Of a stretch of DNA of 39,605 nt, positions 24,154 to 32,515 are shown piece by piece. A program made the position numbers and the translations under genes. Source of the DNA: Caldilineaceae bacterium SB0661_bin_32 (GTDB lineage Bacteria; Chloroflexota; Anaerolineae; Caldilineales; Caldilineaceae); contig VXMH01000058.1 of NCBI GenBank assembly GCA_009841235.1, positions 1 to 39,605 on the forward strand, written 5' to 3'. How positions within the stretch are numbered: the first letter of the stretch is position 1; every line of letters starts with the position of its first letter. Below the pieces are notes generated by a model, which was not told the DNA's origin, did not search any database, and was given only the letters and a program-made list of their open reading frames with translations.

Positions 24154-25266
24154 TCAGGAATAGCGCGCCACCGCGTCCATATCCAACTCGATACCCAGGC
24201 CCGGCCCGTCGGGAATCTGCAGCATGCCTTCCCCGTCCAGTTGCCAGCCGCCGACCACGATCTCGTCGATATAGGGGGAACCGGTCTTGTACTCCACCAG
24301 GTCGGTGTCGGCGAGCGCCGAGGCCAGCTGCAGGTCGGCCGCCAGCCCCAGGGCCGTGTTCCAACCGTGCGGGATCATGCGTACGCCATTCTCCTGCGCC
24401 ATCCAGCCGATGCGGCGCTCCTCGCTGATTCCTCCGACCTTGGCGACGTCCGGCTGGACGATGTCGAAGGCGCCCTGCTGAAGAAAGGGAAGGAAGGACT
24501 GGCGCCGCGTCAGAACCTCGCCGCCGGTGATGGGAACCGTCGTGTTACGGCGCAGATGGATAAAGTCTTCCAGGTCATCGGGACGCAGCGGCTCCTCAAA
24601 CCAGTCCACACCGTAATCGGCCAGCATCCCTGCACAGCGCAGCGCCCAGGTATAGCGGCCCTGCCAGTGGGCGTCGCTGCCGCCGGCGTCGACCATCAAC
24701 TGGTTGTCGTCGCCCACGACTTCGCGGGCAGCGGCCACGATCTCCTCGTCCAGCGCGTCACTGACGCGGCCGAAGGGACCCCACCCCATCTTGAAGGCGC
24801 GGAAGCCCTGCTCCTTCCACATCTGCAGTTCATCCCTGAGCGGCGCCGGCTGGTCCATCAGCAGAGAAGCATAGGGCCGGACCCGTTCCCGGTAGCGTCC
24901 CCCCAGCAGGCGGCCGACCGGCTGCCCCGTGACCTTGCCCAGAATGTCCCACATGGCGATGTCGATGCCGCTGATCGTGTGCGTGACGCTGCCGCCCCGC
25001 CCCAGCCAGAATGTATTCTGGTGCAAGCGCTCGCTCACTCTCTCCGGCTCGATCGCGGACTGACCGATCAGGAGCGGGCGCAGCACCTCCAGAGCGGCCA
25101 GCACGAGCCCGTCGTTGGTGAAGACTGAACCGTAACCGGTGACGCCTTCATCCGTCTCGACGAAAACAAGCGTGTGGACACAGTCTTCCTCTTTCAGCTC
25201 CTCGCTCCAGCCGCCCTCAGGCGTCGCGCCGCGCAGACCCACCGCATTTACCTCTGTAATTTTCAT
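24154..25266 (-). CDS. Enolase-superfamily enzyme (mandelate racemase/muconate lactonizing type)
   Basis: This is a 370-residue sugar-acid dehydratase or epimerase candidate. The N-terminal capping domain is followed by the barrel with metal ligands D193 (VDAGGS), E224/E225 (WFEEPL) and E250 (TGGE), and the D273-H300 dyad (QPD and IPHGWNT). The usual KxK/KxR base pair reads K159-M-G161, so the second basic residue is missing; catalysis should then rely on the His-Asp dyad, with K159 supporting. GAGGAG precedes the ATG. It is the last gene of a minus-strand group with the DUF1907, ADP-ribosylglycohydrolase and GT39 genes. It converges with the ANKH-like gene 28 bp away, across a weak GAAACG/CGTTTC inverted repeat. 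Confidence 0.88.
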   Translation of the reverse strand: MKITEVNAVGLRGATPEGGWSEELKEEDCVHTLVFVETDEGVTGYGSVFTNDGLVLAALEVLRPLLIGQSAIEPERVSERLHQNTFWLGRGGSVTHTISGIDIAMWDILGKVTGQPVGRLLGGRYRERVRPYASLLMDQPAPLRDELQMWKEQGFRAFKMGWGPFGRVSDALDEEIVAAAREVVGDDNQLMVDAGGSDAHWQGRYTWALRCAGMLADYGVDWFEEPLRPDDLEDFIHLRRNTTVPITGGEVLTRRQSFLPFLQQGAFDIVQPDVAKVGGISEERRIGWMAQENGVRMIPHGWNTALGLAADLQLASALADTDLVEYKTGSPYIDEIVVGGWQLDGEGMLQIPDGPGLGIELDMDAVARYS

Positions 25267-25325
25267 CTTCGCTCCTCATCGGTGTGTTTTGACTGCCGTT
25301 CAAGTTCCGCATAGATGTTAATGCG

Positions 25326-26351
25326 CTATCGCTTCGCTGTTTGAGCGCGGATGTCGCCGATGCGCACCAGTTCAGCTGCAACGTTGAAGTAACCCGAGTA
25401 ACGGATGGTATCGGGGGTGACATCATAGTGATAATGACCGGCCTGGCTGAGTTTACCCATATGGAAGAAATGGGTGTGCTCACCCGACTCGCGCAGATGC
25501 AGCTGCCCGCCTGTCGGGTCTCCGGTCCAGCAGACGGCGAAGCAGAGCAGGTCGGGCCCCATGTGCTCATAGAACTGGAGAAATTCGGCAACGACCTCCT
25601 CGGCCTCCGTATCGTAATAGCGGTGGGCGATGCATTCGTAGTCCGGCATGACATGCGAACGAATCCGGCCTGCCTCGATTACGAAGACGCCGCCCAAGCC
25701 GACCTGACGGGCCCCCGCAGGCGCTGTTCGGCCTTCCCCAAAGGCCGAAGGATGGCGTCGGGTCAGGCCGAAATCTCCACCGATTTCCGGATGCGCTTGC
25801 AGACTCTTGCGCAGCGCCTGCGTGAACGAGCGTTCGGCGCCGGTCCGTCTCTCGACGCTGACCTTGAGCACGGGACCCGGGCGGCCCTCGGATAGAAAGA
25901 GATTGGACAGACCGCTGTGGCGCGTCGACGGATAGGGCTCAACGATGCACTCCTGCTGCGGCCCGACGCGAGCGACTCTGGAGCGGTTGACCCCACCCGC
26001 CTGCAATGTGGCGATCACCTCTCCGCAATGTCCATCCAACACACCCGGAAAGGCCATGCCCGCGCCGAACAGGCTACCTTCAGCCTGTCCGCAGGCGCTC
26101 GCCATCTCCGCCATGTCGAAGGTGACGTGCCGGTATTTGGGATTATGGGCGTACGGCTCCCCACCCACCTCCAGCAGGACGGTCGAGCCACAGATGCCTG
26201 GGCTGGCGCAGCCCAGCCTCCGCAGGTCGGGACAGTCCGTCACTTCAACTTCGACAACGGCGTAGTTGGCCTGCAGTCCTTCCCGCACAAAAGGGGCCAG
26301 CTCCTCCAGCGGCGGCGCCCACAACGCCGCCCGTTTCATCGCTTCCATCAT
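25326..26351 (-). CDS. DUF1907 / C11orf54-like putative zinc ester hydrolase
   Basis: This 341-residue protein aligns well with the human protein C11orf54 (DUF1907): LEELAPFVREGL near the N-terminus, DCPDL at about 39-43, GICG at 52-55, EVGGEPY at 61-67, LFLSEGRPG and RRTGAE in the middle, and the C-terminal zinc motif. That motif is EHTHFF...GHYHYDVTPD with H292, H294 and H306 as likely ligands. The human protein binds zinc through three histidines and has weak esterase activity in vitro; its true substrate is not settled. Starts at GTG 26354, ATG 26351 and ATG 26348 are all possible, with GGGTGG upstream. It lies between an ADP-ribosylglycohydrolase and an enolase-type gene. Confidence 0.8.
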   Translation of the reverse strand: MMEAMKRAALWAPPLEELAPFVREGLQANYAVVEVEVTDCPDLRRLGCASPGICGSTVLLEVGGEPYAHNPKYRHVTFDMAEMASACGQAEGSLFGAGMAFPGVLDGHCGEVIATLQAGGVNRSRVARVGPQQECIVEPYPSTRHSGLSNLFLSEGRPGPVLKVSVERRTGAERSFTQALRKSLQAHPEIGGDFGLTRRHPSAFGEGRTAPAGARQVGLGGVFVIEAGRIRSHVMPDYECIAHRYYDTEAEEVVAEFLQFYEHMGPDLLCFAVCWTGDPTGGQLHLRESGEHTHFFHMGKLSQAGHYHYDVTPDTIRYSGYFNVAAELVRIGDIRAQTAKR

Positions 26352-26395
26352 CACAGTCCACCCTTTAATCGATTCAATCCCGGTTTTGCGATATG

Positions 26396-27361
26396 TCAGT
26401 CAGCCTGCGTTATCAACTCCTCGGCCAGCTCCAGCGCATCCGCCGGCCAGAAGACTTCCGGCCTGGGCTTAAAGACGCCGGGCGTTCCCGCCTGCGGCCG
26501 GCAGCCCAGGATAGTCTCAACCCAGCGCCCGGGGATTGCCTCCCGACCATGAACAGCGCCCAGGAGGGCCCCGCAGATTGCTGCGTTCGTGTCGGTATCG
26601 CCCCCCTGCATGACCGTGTCAACGATCCCCTCCTCCAGGTTTTGGGTGTTGAGAAGCTGCCACAGGGCGTTTTGGAAGGCGATCAGAACCCATCCCTCCT
26701 TATGAGTAAAGTCGTCCGGAGGAGAGGCGGCGGCTGCGGCGACCGTCTCCTTCAACCTGTAGTCTACTTCCATCTCTTCCGCCCAGCCTGCGATCTTTCG
26801 ATACAGGTCGCTCGCGCCGCATCCCGTGCGCACTGCGTGCGCGATCGCCATGGCGAAGAGCGCGTTGGCCTGCTGGCAGACCCGGTGGACGTGGGTGATG
26901 GCGGCGTCCTGCCGCGCCCACTCCGCCACCTGGTCCAGCGTGTAGTTGGCGCCGAATATCCCCAGCGGGCTGATTCGCATCATCGCCCCGTTGGCCTGGC
27001 TGCCCGGATTGGGCCGGCCGGTCAGGCCGCTCAGGATGGTATTTCCGATATCGAAAGGATTGGATTCCAGCCAGAACACGTAGGCCTTTTCCACCTCCGT
27101 TATGTCGAATTTCCCCTGCGATACGAGCGATCGCGCCAACAGGAGAGCCATCTCCGAGTCATCGGTGGGCTGGCCGGCGATCGTGTTCCATGTGCCGCCG
27201 TCCGCCATGTCCCGCACGCCTTCAGGATAGCGGCTCAGTATCCGTCCCGGTGTCTGGAACTCCACCAGACTGCCGAGTGCGTCCCCGATCAGCTGGCCGA
27301 GCAGGCAGCCCTGCGCCCTGGAAAGAACGCCAGACTCTGAATGGCCTTTGTCAACTGTCAT
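26396..27361 (-). CDS. ADP-ribosylglycohydrolase family protein
   Basis: This 321-residue all-alpha hydrolase of the DraG/ARH family removes ADP-ribose from targets or cleaves related N- or O-glycosidic bonds, using two magnesium ions. The N-terminal metal motif is TDDS at 66-69, and the C-terminal one is GGDTDTNA at 253-260. The GDALG element sits at 26-30. AAGGAG precedes the ATG. It is 44 bp upstream of the DUF1907 gene and probably shares its transcript. In catabolic loci members of this family often act on non-protein substrates, so ADP-ribose is not certain here. Confidence 0.88.
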   Translation of the reverse strand: MTVDKGHSESGVLSRAQGCLLGQLIGDALGSLVEFQTPGRILSRYPEGVRDMADGGTWNTIAGQPTDDSEMALLLARSLVSQGKFDITEVEKAYVFWLESNPFDIGNTILSGLTGRPNPGSQANGAMMRISPLGIFGANYTLDQVAEWARQDAAITHVHRVCQQANALFAMAIAHAVRTGCGASDLYRKIAGWAEEMEVDYRLKETVAAAAASPPDDFTHKEGWVLIAFQNALWQLLNTQNLEEGIVDTVMQGGDTDTNAAICGALLGAVHGREAIPGRWVETILGCRPQAGTPGVFKPRPEVFWPADALELAEELITQAD

Positions 27362-27452
27362 CTCGATTCTCCTTCAGATAGGGTTGTACCATTGTGCCTG
27401 CACCTCCGGCGGCCGGCAACTGTCGATAAGGCAACGGTCGATGGCGACCGGA

Positions 27453-28985
27453 TTAACGCCGGCGCGGCACAAGTTCGTATAGTGTGAACTGCCCTTCCGT
27501 GACTCTCGGCACCAGCTCCAGTTCGCGCGCCGCCAGATGGGGATGGAAGTTCCTTAACGGCTGCCATGCCGGCGCGATCACGAACCGGGCGCTCTGCGGT
27601 CTCTTGGCGGCATCGTCCGCCAGCGCAACCGGACTTGCAACCCAGCGCACAACGTAACTGCGTGGATTCTCAAACAGGTAGAACTGAAAATGCCAGCCCA
27701 GCGCCTGATGGTACAGAACAGCCCCCGGCGGGCTATGGCTGTCAAGCCAGGCAGACGCCTCGCGCAGGCCTTCGTATGCGCCGTGATCGCCGCCTATCGG
27801 AAGTTCGCCCCGGGCCGCCTGCACCGCGCCGGGAAGCAGCAGCACAATCCACAGCCCAATTGCGGCCGATCTCCACAGTTGGGAACCGGAAGCCAGTATC
27901 CTGCCTCCGATCCATCCGCAGAGAATGGCGAATGCGGGCGCAATTGGCAGGAAGTACCGGTCCCAAAGCGGCAGGCTGACAACGGCGTGGATGCCCCAGT
28001 ACGCCCCGATCCATCCACACAACAGCGCCGCAAACACCGTGTTCCGCTGCGGAAAGGAATGCTCTGTCAGTCGCGCGGACAGGACCGCAAGCAAAAGAGT
28101 GACGGCCAGAACGATCCACACGATCTGATTGGCGGTCAGATACCAGAGCAGGTCGGCGATGCGCGCAACGCGGTCCGGCCACTGGTCGAGCGGGAGCAAT
28201 CCCAACGCGCCGTAGTTGCGTACACCTAGATCCCATGGCGACGGCGCGACTGCCCAGCGCAGGCTGTCCCAGTACACGACCGGCACAACCGTCAGCGCCA
28301 GCCCGCCACCAACGCGCAGGATCGCCCCCGCGACGGCCTTTGCTTTCCCGTTTCCCACGATCAGAACGGCCAGCGCCAGCGGGATAAAGAAGACACTCTG
28401 CTGCTTCGTCATGATCGCGGCGCCCAAGCACAGGCCGGCCCAAAAAGGACGCCCCCTTAGCGCCGCATAGAGTGAGCAGACGCCCGCCAGCACCAGCAGT
28501 GGATCGGTGAATGCCGTCGGGCTGTAGCTGATGGCAAATGGATTCAGCGCAAAAGCCGTCGCTGCGATCGCGCCTGCGGCCGCGGGTGTGGCGGATGCCC
28601 GTCTGGCGACAGCGGCGACGACCGGGATCGTGAGCAGGCTGATGCCGATATTCAGAAAACGCGCGCTGGCCTCGGATGCGCCAAAAGCCTTGAAGCAGAA
28701 GGCAAGCAGCCAGACGAACAGCGGCGGCTTGTCGATCCACTGCTCAAGAAAGAGAGGGTCATCATGGAGAAATCGCAGCGCCCAATAGCTGTACAGAGCC
28801 TCATCCTGATGGAACCGAAAGCGGTCCAACATGACTAGGCGCAGACCGAATCCCACCAAAATCAGGATACAGAGAAAGCGCTGATAGCCTGAGTTTGTGT
28901 TGAGAACGTCGGGCAGGGAAATACCTGCGTGAAATGGGGAGACAACCTGACGCTCTGCGGCCGTGGAATGCAACGTAGAATGCAC
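27453..28985 (-). CDS. GT39/PMT-type membrane glycosyltransferase
   Basis: This is a 510-residue membrane protein with about 11-12 helices, similar to the ArnT/PMT_2 (dolichyl-phosphate-mannose mannosyltransferase) clan. The first extracytoplasmic loop has the HQDEALYSYWA motif with catalytic-type D61-E62, followed by IDKPPLFVWL near 84-93; both are typical of GT39/GT83 proteins that use polyprenyl-phosphate sugars. A soluble C-terminal domain of about 110 residues follows. The start GTG at 28985 lacks a ribosome binding site and the true start may lie within the first 30 residues, since the first helix begins near residue 37. It is the first gene of the minus-strand group that runs to 24154, with a 91-bp gap after it. 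Acceptor unknown. Confidence 0.82.
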   Translation of the reverse strand: MHSTLHSTAAERQVVSPFHAGISLPDVLNTNSGYQRFLCILILVGFGLRLVMLDRFRFHQDEALYSYWALRFLHDDPLFLEQWIDKPPLFVWLLAFCFKAFGASEASARFLNIGISLLTIPVVAAVARRASATPAAAGAIAATAFALNPFAISYSPTAFTDPLLVLAGVCSLYAALRGRPFWAGLCLGAAIMTKQQSVFFIPLALAVLIVGNGKAKAVAGAILRVGGGLALTVVPVVYWDSLRWAVAPSPWDLGVRNYGALGLLPLDQWPDRVARIADLLWYLTANQIVWIVLAVTLLLAVLSARLTEHSFPQRNTVFAALLCGWIGAYWGIHAVVSLPLWDRYFLPIAPAFAILCGWIGGRILASGSQLWRSAAIGLWIVLLLPGAVQAARGELPIGGDHGAYEGLREASAWLDSHSPPGAVLYHQALGWHFQFYLFENPRSYVVRWVASPVALADDAAKRPQSARFVIAPAWQPLRNFHPHLAARELELVPRVTEGQFTLYELVPRRR

Positions 28986-29213
28986 GATGCCGTCGATGTC
29001 TTTCTATATTGCCCAAGGAGGGAAACGAAACTGACGCTCCGCGAGATGCCAGAGCATCCACCGGGCACGGGACATTCTACTCCAACGCGATTGGGGGTTC
29101 AAAAAACGGGGCTAAACCAGGGCGCATAGGGTGAGGAGCGGGTGGAGAGAAGAGATAATGCTGTCCGGATATAATTCCGCGCTGGGGGGATATAGTAGTC
29201 AATCTGGGATATC

Positions 29214-29666
29214 TTAAGGATTCTCAATATTCTGCCACAGATCTGCCGGTACAAATCGAGTCAAATGACCAACATTCGTGGTAGCGATTACGAAATCGGC
29301 AACATCTAGTGCAGCAGCTTGACCTGCTAAGATCATATCTCCATCAATGGTCTTATCGCCTGCCGTTGGTTGTCCTTGTTTTCGGGCTTGTGCCCAAAAG
29401 GCTGCGGCTTGGTGCATTGCGTTTGTGGTGATCGGCATATACTCTAACAGATTTTCTAGAGCATCAAGTTGAGCAATGCCCTTGGTCTTGTTGGCTCGGA
29501 GTAATTCGCGACGCAGTTCGTAATCAGCTATTTCAGGAATGATGACTCGTATACAAGCCATGATAAGTCTTTGAAGCCATTGCGTGCATGCAAGACTTTG
29601 CGGCGAATGTTTTGGATTTGTCACCAGACTGAGCGGGCCGGTGTCCAGCAAAACCACGCGACTCAC
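29214..29666 (-). CDS. PIN-domain toxin, VapC-like
   Basis: This 150-residue PIN-domain ribonuclease toxin has acidic residues in the expected places: D8 in LLDTGPL, E50 and E54 in DYELRRELL, and D108 and D110 in TIDGDMILA. The late position reads ATTNVGHL, with Asn where many VapC proteins have Asp. The GTG start overlaps the stop of the upstream antitoxin gene by four bases (GTGA), which is typical of toxin-antitoxin coupling. Base use is visibly richer in A and T than in the neighbours, suggesting recent acquisition. Confidence 0.85.
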   Translation of the reverse strand: MSRVVLLDTGPLSLVTNPKHSPQSLACTQWLQRLIMACIRVIIPEIADYELRRELLRANKTKGIAQLDALENLLEYMPITTNAMHQAAAFWAQARKQGQPTAGDKTIDGDMILAGQAAALDVADFVIATTNVGHLTRFVPADLWQNIENP

Positions 29667-29947
29667 CAGCTCACACCTTTCAATTCGGAAGGGAATAATT
29701 TACGTTCTGACAAACGATCCTCATCAAGCACGCGCTGCAAATAGTCCCCTGTTTCCTTTTGTTCTGTGTCGTCTTCCTCATCAATCCATGATTGAAGAAG
29801 CGAGACAATTTCAGCGCCATTATCGTTTTGTGGTAGATGTTTATCCAGAAATTGCATGATGAATTGAGTGGGAGGCAGGCCCAACCGCTCCGCTGCATAC
29901 AGCAGCCGAAGCTCCAATTCTGGAGATAAATTAAGCGTTAGCGTCAT
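29663..29947 (-). CDS. Antitoxin partner of the PIN toxin
   Basis: This 94-residue protein has an N-terminal LTLNLSPELE segment that resembles the strand of a ribbon-helix-helix DNA-binding domain, a helical middle, and an acidic C-terminal half (IDEEDDTEQKE) suited to cover the toxin. The order antitoxin-then-toxin with a four-base overlap supports the role; the exact antitoxin family is not recognised. The start is ATG at 29947; an in-frame TTG at 29962 is also possible. It probably represses its own promoter at 30026-30054. Confidence 0.75.
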   Translation of the reverse strand: MTLTLNLSPELELRLLYAAERLGLPPTQFIMQFLDKHLPQNDNGAEIVSLLQSWIDEEDDTEQKETGDYLQRVLDEDRLSERKLFPSELKGVSW

Positions 29948-30025
29948 AAATATACCCGCCAATTTAAGGATAAGGTGCGATAAGATTTAGAGAAACTGTT
30001 CATTCTGGCTCGTGCTGTTGAAGCA

Positions 30026-30054
30026 ATTATACTGAATGCTATGCTTGGCCCCAA
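30026..30054 (-). promoter_or_regulatory. Promoter of the toxin-antitoxin pair
   Basis: On the minus strand: TTGGGG (30049-30054), a 17-base spacer and a perfect TATAAT (30026-30031). It lies about 80 bases before the antitoxin ATG. The rest of the gene-free stretch 29948-30322 holds only the terminator at 30227-30267 and no convincing gene. Confidence 0.55.
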
Positions 30055-30226
30055 ACTCGTAGACCATACAGACCACCCCTGGCTGGAGGAATCCGCAGGT
30101 CACCAATATCTTGAGCATAAGCGTTCGGGGGGTGAAGAGTTCTCGGCCATGGCATTGAGGACGCGTGCCCAGCGCGGCGCAGAGGGGAAAGCGCCACTCT
30201 TAAAGCTATTGGAGATATCTGGGAGA

Positions 30227-30267
30227 TAAAACGAAGGAATCCACAGGTCAGATCTGTGGATTCCTTC
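30227..30267 (-). terminator. Rho-independent terminator of the catabolic operon
   Basis: A perfect 14-bp stem, GAAGGAATCCACAG (30233-30246) and CTGTGGATTCCTTC (30254-30267), has a 7-base loop. Read on the minus strand, it is followed by CGTTTTATC. It lies 56 bp after the PhyH-type gene and closes the operon that begins at 39431. Confidence 0.8.
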
Positions 30268-30322
30268 AGATAATGCGGGGTTGGAGAGTCGTAAAAGGGG
30301 AAGGATCAGTTCTGTCGAGATT

Positions 30323-31231
30323 TCATTCCCAGGAATCCACCCCCAATAGTTTGCGTCCAAGCGGCGTCAGCCTGGCCGGCGTCTGGTGCCGGCGCTCCCA
30401 ATCGCGCAGGTCTCCAGGCCAGTGTTCCATGGGACGGCACTCCTGCCAGGAGCGAATACGCGCCGCGCGTTGCTCCTCGTCCTTCTTCGGCGCCGGCGAC
30501 ATCGTGATGTACTGCGCCAGCCGCGGCCGCGTCGAGCGGTTGTGGCCGTTGCCGTGCGCCAGCAGCCTGTGCCAGATGACAAAATCACCAGCCTTGCCCT
30601 CCACGACTTTGATGTCGAGGCCGTCCATGTCCGGAAAGCGCGGATTGCGGTCGGCCGGCTGCGTAGCGACCCAGTCGTAAAATGTCCTGTGGAAACCGGG
30701 GATACACTGAAAGCCGCCCTGGTCCACGTCGGTGTCGGTCAGGTAGAGAACGCCCTGCAGACCAATGTGCGTGTCCGGGTTCGGGCGCCAGGTTGCGGCC
30801 ATTTCGTCTCCCTCCAGCAAGGGCAACTCGCCCGTGTCTATATCCCAGTGGATCATCCCCTTATGGCCCCACTCCGGTCTGTCAGCCTTGTCGGGCGGCT
30901 TCATGTTGGCGCGGTCCAGCGACACCCACAGTTTCTCCGTACCCAGCATCTCGCTGAACGCCTGATGGAGGCGCGGGTATTGACGGTTGTCCCACAGGGC
31001 CTGGTGCTGGTACATCTCGACCATCCCCGCCTGTGAGATGGGGGAACAGAGATCTTCACGCGTGTAGGGTTTGTACTTGTACCAGGAGTCCCGGTCGTCC
31101 TCCTCCATCTCCAGAAAGGTCCAGATCTGCTCGACGAGCGCGTCCAGATTCTCCTGCGGTACTGCATTTGGGATCACGACATAGCCATTCTCTTTCCAAA
31201 AGGCCCAATCTCCGTCGCTTAGAACCGGCAT
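30323..31231 (-). CDS. Phytanoyl-CoA dioxygenase (PhyH) family protein
   Basis: This is a 302-residue non-haem iron, 2-oxoglutarate-dependent oxygenase candidate. The iron triad is visible as H128-W-D130 and H226 in LLAHGNGHN, with R235 or R237 in the STRPRLAQY strand likely to hold 2-oxoglutarate. The N-terminus (WAFWKENGYVVIPN) is the family hallmark. AAGGAG precedes the ATG. It is the last gene of the catabolic operon, 53 bp after the Gfo/Idh/MocA gene. Hydroxylation or demethylation of a sugar or small organic molecule is inferred; phytanoyl-CoA is unlikely to be the substrate. Confidence 0.87.
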   Translation of the reverse strand: MPVLSDGDWAFWKENGYVVIPNAVPQENLDALVEQIWTFLEMEEDDRDSWYKYKPYTREDLCSPISQAGMVEMYQHQALWDNRQYPRLHQAFSEMLGTEKLWVSLDRANMKPPDKADRPEWGHKGMIHWDIDTGELPLLEGDEMAATWRPNPDTHIGLQGVLYLTDTDVDQGGFQCIPGFHRTFYDWVATQPADRNPRFPDMDGLDIKVVEGKAGDFVIWHRLLAHGNGHNRSTRPRLAQYITMSPAPKKDEEQRAARIRSWQECRPMEHWPGDLRDWERRHQTPARLTPLGRKLLGVDSWE

Positions 31232-31284
31232 CTTTCTTCTCCTTGTTAATCATGCCTCTCTGAAGCAAAGACGAATTCCGCCAT

Positions 31285-32430
31285 TCATCCGCCCAGTCGA
31301 ACTTCCTCTCCGCTCTGCGCGCTTTTCAGCAGACCCTCCATCATCGTCTGGACGATCAATCCATGCCGCAGGGGCGCCTCGCACGGGACGCCGTCAAGAA
31401 TGCAAGCGATGAAGTGATCTGCAATTGTGTTCCAAGCCTTGCTTCTTTCCTGCGTAAGACCATCGAACGTGATGTCCAGAGGGCTGCCCTCATCCTTGAG
31501 TCCGCGCCCTGCCTGGGGTTTGGCGCCAAACCCCTTAGCCGTTTCCACCACCGCAGCCGGGACAGGGCCATTTGTGTACAGCGTTGGCGGCCGCAGTTGT
31601 GCCCCCGCTTCGTCGCCGAACAGTTCAATCTGCAGGTCACCTGGCTGGTGGGAGGCCCAAAAGCTCTCTACCTGCAGGGCGCCGCCTTCTTCAAAACGGA
31701 TGAAACCGCCGGCGTAATCGTCGGCGGCAAACTGGCTGTAGTAACTCTCCGGCGCCGACGCGACTTGATCCGGCGCCCTGCGCCCGAAGAAGCCCAGCCC
31801 GCGCGGCCCGAACTTCGCGCCGGCGACGCCGGTCACGCTCACCGGTCGCGGCATCCCCAGCATCCACCATGCCGAGTCCAGTACGTGCACGCCCATATCG
31901 CGGAACGCGCCGCCGCCTTTGCGGATGAAGCCGGTGTTCCAGGCCGGAATGCCGTTGCGGCGGATACTGCGGGCGCGGGCGTAGTAGATCTCGCCGAACG
32001 TTCCCAGTTGCGCCAGCGCGCCCATATACTGGACTTCCGCGGAAAAACGGGTGGAGAGCGACATCATGTTTACGACTCCGGCCGCCTCTGCCGTATTCAC
32101 CAGCCGCTCCGCCGCCTCCACTGAGTCGGCCAGCGGCTTTGTCACCAGGACATGCTTGTCGTGCTCCACCGCTTTCAGTCCCATCGGCACATGCAGTTGA
32201 TTGGGCGTGCCGATGAAGATTGCATCGATCTCCCGGTTGCGGCACAGCTCGTCGAAGTCGGTGTAGAGGCGAATCTCGTCCGGCTGCGGCAGGCGCGCCG
32301 CGAAGTCGGTCATGCTCTCTTCGACCAGATCACAAAGGGCCACCACCTCCGCGCGCGGGTTGCTTGCCAGCGCGAGCCCATTGGGCCTGCCTATACCCAT
32401 GCCGACGACGGCAACGCGTACTTTCTTCAT
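31285..32430 (-). CDS. Gfo/Idh/MocA family oxidoreductase
   Basis: This 381-residue NAD(P)-dependent sugar or inositol dehydrogenase candidate has a Rossmann fold beginning VRVAVVGMGIG (residues 4-14). The TPNQLHVPM segment sits near 75-83, and K98 in VLVTKPLA corresponds to the EKP lysine. A second-domain motif GGAFRDMGVHVLDSAWWM contributes the conserved histidine. The ATG at 32430 follows GGCGGGAATC; the open frame continuing to 32493 is not used. It sits 85 bp downstream of the enolase-type gene and 53 bp upstream of the PhyH-type gene. A pseudogene fragment of the same family, not closely related, lies at 15572-15694. Confidence 0.9.
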   Translation of the reverse strand: MKKVRVAVVGMGIGRPNGLALASNPRAEVVALCDLVEESMTDFAARLPQPDEIRLYTDFDELCRNREIDAIFIGTPNQLHVPMGLKAVEHDKHVLVTKPLADSVEAAERLVNTAEAAGVVNMMSLSTRFSAEVQYMGALAQLGTFGEIYYARARSIRRNGIPAWNTGFIRKGGGAFRDMGVHVLDSAWWMLGMPRPVSVTGVAGAKFGPRGLGFFGRRAPDQVASAPESYYSQFAADDYAGGFIRFEEGGALQVESFWASHQPGDLQIELFGDEAGAQLRPPTLYTNGPVPAAVVETAKGFGAKPQAGRGLKDEGSPLDITFDGLTQERSKAWNTIADHFIACILDGVPCEAPLRHGLIVQTMMEGLLKSAQSGEEVRLGG

Positions 32431-32515
32431 GTAAGATTCCCGCCTTTCACGACCTTGCGGCAGGCTGTCAACAGAGCCGGCCGAACTGTGCACGTCCGTC
32501 GTCGCGGCACTGCGA

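Noticed and set aside
29170..29175. A perfect TATAAT on the plus strand
   Set aside because: No -35 element at the right spacing and no plus-strand gene downstream; probably chance in an AT-richer stretch.
30041..30360. Two short open frames (plus 30041-30229, minus 30100-30360)
   Set aside because: They overlap each other; the minus frame reads through the terminator hairpin and neither has a ribosome binding site or recognisable motif.
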